Shown: piece after piece, positions 7,991-10,813 of the stretch
Numbering within the stretch: position 1 is the first letter of the stretch
Layout: each line of letters opens with the position of its first letter
NCBI GenBank assembly: GCA_028565635.1
Contig: JAOXYB010059668.1
Span: forward strand, 1-10,813
DNA length: 10,813 nucleotides
From: Phoronis ovalis
Lineage: Eukaryota > Phoronida > Phoronidae
Direction of reading: 5' to 3'
The notes under the pieces: generated by a model
Told to the model about the DNA's origin: nothing
Databases searched by the model: none
What the model saw: the letters and a program-made list of their open reading frames with translations, nothing else
Translations under genes and position numbers: made by a program

Positions 7991-8164
7991 AATATAATTT
8001 AGTGCCGGGAGATAAACAATTCATATTAAACTTTGTTTTATTCCAGATCTGTAATGTTTTAAAATGCGAACTGTAAGATGAACTTTTGGGCTCAACATTG
8101 AGTTTGTTAGAATTATGAAATATTACCTGTGAGTAATTGTTATTGATGTACTTGTTTTTTCCAG
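7991..8164 (+). other. Gene 3 upstream intron end
   Basis: The single-copy-looking AT-rich sequence ends in a strong pyrimidine tract, CTTGTTTTTTCCAG, at 8164. A second good acceptor, TTGTTTTATTCCAG, at 8046 is followed after 26 nt by GTAAGA. The resulting mini-exon cannot be kept in frame with the exon at 8165 without a stop, so I reject it. Confidence 0.5.
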
Positions 8165-8225
8165 TCTCAAGTTAAATCAGTTATATCAGTCATTAATAAT
8201 ATAGCACCTTTTCTACCACCAGAGG
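8165..8225 (+). CDS. Gene 3 penultimate coding exon (61 nt)
   Basis: It starts in phase 0 after CTTGTTTTTTCCAG and reads SQVKSVISVINNIAPFLPPE plus one base. It ends before the donor AGAGG|GTAATC (GT at 8226). The last G joins GT of the next exon to give Gly. If the intron is retained, the frame stays open to a TGA near 8381, which is why the exon alone does not prove the splice. The evidence is the strong acceptor and the exact frame into the downstream exon. The segment is mildly amphipathic followed by a Pro turn. I do not recognise it. Confidence 0.6.
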
Positions 8226-8752
8226 GTAATCACTTCACACCACATGTAATATTATGCTTACTGTTATGTTTGTTTGACTTTACATGGGATTCAAATCAGA
8301 AAAACTTTATATTCCCTTTTGTTTTCTCAAATTGTGAACATTTATATGTAACATTTCTCAAAAACACTTTTAAAATGAGGTGATTAGGGGGTACCCTTCA
8401 GGGTGCAATGCTCGCACTTAAAAATTGCAAATGCTACCAAAAAGATAAAGTTCGCTGCTCACATTTAAGAGTCAATGGATGGTCGTGGCTCAGACTTTAC
8501 AGACCACAATGCTTGGTAGTCGCAAAAACTCCCCTATAGCCCCCGTTAATGACATGTTGCAATTAAACAGAATTGCATTTAGTGTGAAAACAAACAGATT
8601 TGTTGAAGGCATTATGCAATTAAGGCTAATTATGTACAGTTTGTGAATGTTTTTAAACACATTTTATAAGTGTCTTAAGTAAGTGTTGTTTCTTGTTCAT
8701 TTATCAAAACAATATATAACACTATAATTTTAAAATACTTTTGCCCTTTCAG
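8226..8752 (+). other. Gene 3 last intron, 527 nt, GT-AG
   Basis: It begins GTAATC and ends in TTTTGCCCTTTCAG, a good acceptor. It contains a G+C-richer block at 8383-8550 that looks like an inserted repeat. Confidence 0.6.
8383..8550. repeat. Possible short inserted repeat in the gene 3 intron
   Basis: The block is richer in G+C than its surroundings. The ends are weakly inverted: ATTAGGGGGTA at the left against ATTAACGGGGGCTA, the reverse complement of the right end. Near the left end ACCCT-TC-AGGGT (8393-8404) forms a short hairpin. Internal TGCTCACATT and TCGC words recur near 9456-9490. It may be a MITE or SINE remnant; the class is not clear. Confidence 0.35.
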
Positions 8753-8886
8753 GTCAATTAAGTCTGAATTTGACCCACAGGAACAAGCACGAAATACCAG
8801 AGGAAATGTGCAATTCATTCACAAAACCATACAGGATAATGGGATTGAATGGGTCTGACGATGGTACCCTCAAGTGCATGCAATAG
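8753..8886 (+). CDS. Gene 3 terminal coding exon
   Basis: The first two bases complete the Gly codon split with the 61-nt exon. Then 43 codons run to TAG at 8884-8886: QLSLNLTHRNKHEIPEEMCN, SFTKPYRIMGLNGSDDGTLK, CMQ. Joined with the previous exon the visible C-terminus is 64 residues. It has a potential N-glycosylation-type NLT triplet (only meaningful if secreted), a basic patch THRNKH and an acidic turn GSDDG. Another frame of the same exon stops at 8856 and does not continue the upstream exon. This frame was chosen because it fits the 61-nt exon exactly and runs longest. No AATAAA lies within several hundred bases after the stop; the nearest clear one is at 9901. That leaves the 3' end uncertain. 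I do not recognise the family. Confidence 0.6.
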
Positions 8887-9225
8887 TTTATTACTAGAAT
8901 TGATCCTTATATGTTGACTATTTAGTTCAGTATGCAATGACAAAGTGCGATGCCAGTAGCATGTCTAATGTGGGGCTGTGCTTGAAAAAAACATATTACA
9001 ATACTATGAGTTACTCAGCAACTATGTATGTTACATGGCATGACATGTATGGTATTTCAGATCTCGAAATGTCTGTTCTTGTGTCTTCGTGACACTCTTT
9101 AAGGATATAGCTGCGTTAACATATTATCTGTTCCATTGCATAGATCAATTTTATTTTTTTTTGTACTTCACTAATGCTGCACCTTGTATATTATATTAAG
9201 GGAAACATTGTATACCTGCTAAGTG
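8887..9225. other. Gene 3 3' UTR or flank, no further gene
   Basis: The sequence is AT-rich with a T9 run near 9152-9160. The minus strand at 9058-9085 shares the words ACAGACATTTCGAG with 763-780 on the plus strand, a likely trace of a dispersed repeat. I see nothing else. Confidence 0.5.
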
Positions 9226-9236
9226 TCACACATTGG

Positions 9237-9251
9237 GCGTGACACTCACGC
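9237..9251. repeat. Perfect hairpin GCGTGA-CAC-TCACGC
   Basis: A 6-bp perfect stem with a 3-nt loop starts the G+C-richer block 9237-9490. It may be an internal part of a dispersed repeat. Confidence 0.65.
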
Positions 9252-9309
9252 TTTTTGTAATTTCTGGAGATGTCATGCCGGACAAGTAAAATCTCACACA
9301 CGTGCCTGA

Positions 9310-9522
9310 AAACGTAAACTTTGGAAGCCAGCATCGAGCTGCTATCACAAACCTAGCAGGAGTACAGAGAGTTTGTCTATAGAGTTGCAATCTGTGGGCC
9401 TTTATTACCACGTGGAATGTAGAGAATTCACTCACCTGATCCTGGAGGTAAGGAAGGGGCTATAGGAGGGGTATCGTGAGCAGTAGCGAGAATTTTGGTA
9501 AATAATTTGTGTACATATTGCA
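9310..9522. other. G+C-richer block with competing exon-like signals on both strands
   Basis: Plus strand: 46 codons are open from 9310 to 9447, ending GLYYHVECREFTHLILE before the donor CTGGAG|GTAAGG. Minus strand: acceptor AATTACAG (AG opposite 9523-9524) opens 9522-9436, 28 codons with QYVHKLFTKILATAHD then TPPIAPSLPPGS. It ends at a textbook donor, ATCAG|GTGAGT. The two cannot both be constitutive exons, and part of the minus-strand candidate resembles repeat sequence near 8520-8544. I do not call either as a gene. If the minus-strand one is real, its end phase (one extra base) does not splice directly into the phase-0 gene 2 exon at 4104. Confidence 0.3.
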
Positions 9523-9550
9523 CTGTAATTTTTCGGCACATTTCACATTT

Positions 9551-9718
9551 CAGGACAATGATCCAAAGCACACTAGTCTTTACATGCAAGAATATTATAA
9601 ACAAGCTAATATAAACTGGTGGAAGACACCAGCAGAATCACCCGAAGCCAATCCCATAGAAAACATATGGGCTGAATTAAAATAACACATTAGACGTCGG
9701 GTTAAACCGCAATCATAG
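9551..9718 (+). pseudogene. Tc1-type DD34E transposase fragment
   Basis: The translation from CAG at 9551 begins QDNDPKHTS, continues INWWKTPAESPEANPIENIW and AELK, meets TAA at 9683-9685, then HIRRRVKPQS and TAG at 9716. In Tc1/mariner transposases the second catalytic Asp lies in QDN and the catalytic Glu in SPDLNPIE. Here both are present and exactly 34 residues apart, the Tc1-family DD34E spacing. The first catalytic Asp and the DNA-binding part are absent upstream, so only the C-terminal end of the catalytic fold is left. The TAA sits where relatives have a residue between ELK and IRR, so it is a disabling change. The piece is bordered by ATTTCACATTTCAG on the left and CATAG|GTAAAA on the right, both splice-like. 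Exonisation or an intron-bearing transposase is possible but unproven. Confidence 0.85.
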
Positions 9719-9719
9719 G

Positions 9720-10603
9720 TAAAATATATGGGTTGCTTCTTGTTAACAACTGATTATTCCATTTAACTGCACAAACTATGAAGCCAAAGTTTAATTGAAA
9801 ATTAAATCATTTTGTAGATTTTTTAAATTCTTTAAAACAAATAATGGAAGAAACTATATAGAGGACATTTTAGTAGTTTCATAGAAATTTGGTTATTCAT
9901 AATAAACAACCCTGTTATTATCATTGCCCATGTGTGAATTGCGGATTTTTTGCTTTAAAGTTGCAGTTCGCAGACGGAATATGCAACGTGACTAGCTTCT
10001 GATGTGCAATATTTCGAATCACTCTACCAGAAATTAAACTTTATTGTTGCATAATAAGTTAAATGATTACATTATTTAAAGTAGAATACTTTAAATGTTA
10101 AATTGCAAAAAAAACTTCATATAATTTTGAATGCAATAAAAAAACTTGTATTAGAGACTGGTCAAAAAATTTTATACACTTTTTATACATTCTCAGACAA
10201 AGTAAAGAAAATACCGTGCAATATATGTAAACTTCTTTCAGATACATATTGCAACTTTTTGAATAAATCACTGAAAAAATCAAATTTCACAGTACTTTTA
10301 TGGTTACTTATTTGGGATTTTAGATACCTTTCTGAGAAATTGCTTCCAAACTAGCCAAAAACTGAGACTGATGAAGCCACTGCGGTGAAATAAATGTCAA
10401 ATATGAATCACTATCTGGGATCACTATACCAAGCTTAGAATTAAGAGTCCCAGTGCAAAACTACTCTATAACCTAAATTTAAAACTTGCAAAAAAATGTC
10501 TAAGTTGCTTTTTAGACTTAAGCACACTCGTTAATTAGATGGAATCTGTAGCCCAAATTCTGTTTAATTTAAATTACGGCAACAACAAGTATTCTTGGGG
10601 TTT
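9720..10603. other. AT-rich interval without a supported gene
   Basis: An AATAAA lies at 9901. Overlapping open frames on both strands (10098-10283 minus, 10103-10354 plus) sit in very A/T-rich sequence, open with TTG on the plus strand, and show no recognised domain. A phrase CTGATGAAGCCACTGCGGTG (10368-10387) just after the plus-strand frame recalls the tail of some retroelements. An AATAAA follows it at 10389. Confidence 0.5.
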
Positions 10604-10674
10604 TGTGGAATGACTGCCATTTTTTATCATCTTAACTACGGGTCTGGGTAAATACCTGGCAAAGCCATTCCACA
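10604..10674. repeat. Inverted repeat, 9-bp arms
   Basis: TGTGGAATG (10604-10612) is the exact reverse complement of CATTCCACA (10666-10674), with a 53-nt loop. Flanking TGCCA and TGGC words weakly extend the pairing. Confidence 0.5.
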
Positions 10675-10732
10675 CAAGGCAACAGATTTTAAATTTTTTT
10701 TGCATGCAATGCTCTTGTGTACCAAAAGTACC

Positions 10733-10757
10733 AAAAAAAAAAAAAAAAAAAAAAAAA
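10733..10757 (+). repeat. A25 homopolymer
   Basis: An uninterrupted run of 25 A residues is preceded by a small direct repeat ACCAAAAGTACCAAAA. It could be the tail of a retroposed copy or a simple mononucleotide repeat. Confidence 0.85.
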
Positions 10758-10813
10758 TCGGAAAGTTTGTTTGTATTTTATAGGCAATTTAAAAATGAGC
10801 CCAAGATTAGCTC

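Noticed and set aside
8047-8072. 26-nt mini-exon between TTTATTCCAG and GTAAGA
   Set aside because: No phase joins it to the exon at 8165 without a stop.
8470-8520. tRNA-like A-box (GTGGCTCAG) suggesting a SINE
   Set aside because: No B-box (GGTTCGANTCC) follows at the required distance.
10098-10354. Overlapping plus and minus frames
   Set aside because: Low-complexity A/T-rich sequence, a TTG opening on the plus strand, no domain, and both strands open together.

Overview
The window looks like intergenic and intronic DNA from an AT-rich invertebrate animal genome. By eye it is roughly one third G+C. Support for this is GT-AG introns, short terminal coding exons, AATAAA signals, microsatellites, a degenerate satellite of about 315 bp, a foldback element and a Tc1-type DD34E transposase fragment. 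The satellite style (short sentence-like units with TGACCC and AAGGTCA, and 'gccatattgga' phrases) reminds me of bivalve molluscs, but that is an impression and not a demonstration. There are no bacterial operons, rRNA, tRNA or CRISPR arrays that I can see.

Layout. (1) 1-1030: microsatellites and AT-rich DNA with one RFX/X-box-like palindrome. (2) 1031-1864, plus strand: the last two coding exons of a gene, joined over a 370-nt intron and giving 153 residues of a Ser/Thr-rich C-terminal tail. Its 3' UTR carries an AATAAA at 2231. (3) 2011-3121: an old direct duplication of about 250 bp, with copies about 860 bp apart. (4) 3922-4104, minus strand: a 60-residue terminal exon of a second gene, with three S/T-P sites and an FGF motif just before the stop. 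It has a minus-strand AATAAA 110 nt downstream. (5) 4268-4607: a G-rich run, then a T-rich tandem repeat of about 29-35 bp, then two short palindromes. (6) 4951-7990: a degenerate 315-bp satellite array, interrupted by a roughly 485-bp foldback/MITE-like element (5598-6082). (7) 8165-8886, plus strand: two terminal exons of a third gene, 64 residues, joined over a 527-nt intron. (8) 9226-9550: an ambiguous G+C-richer block, open on both strands. (9) 9551-9718: the Tc1 transposase fragment. (10) 9720-10813: AT-rich DNA ending in a 25-nt A run.

How the genes relate. All three coding pieces are 3' ends. Gene 1 (plus) and gene 2 (minus) are tail to tail. Gene 2 must have its earlier exons to the right of 4104, and gene 3 must have its earlier exons to the left of 8165. 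If both are real, their introns or transcripts overlap on opposite strands across the satellite block. I could not name any of the three proteins from sequence alone. None of the coding exons is well described by a simple ATG-to-stop reading, because all begin at splice acceptors.
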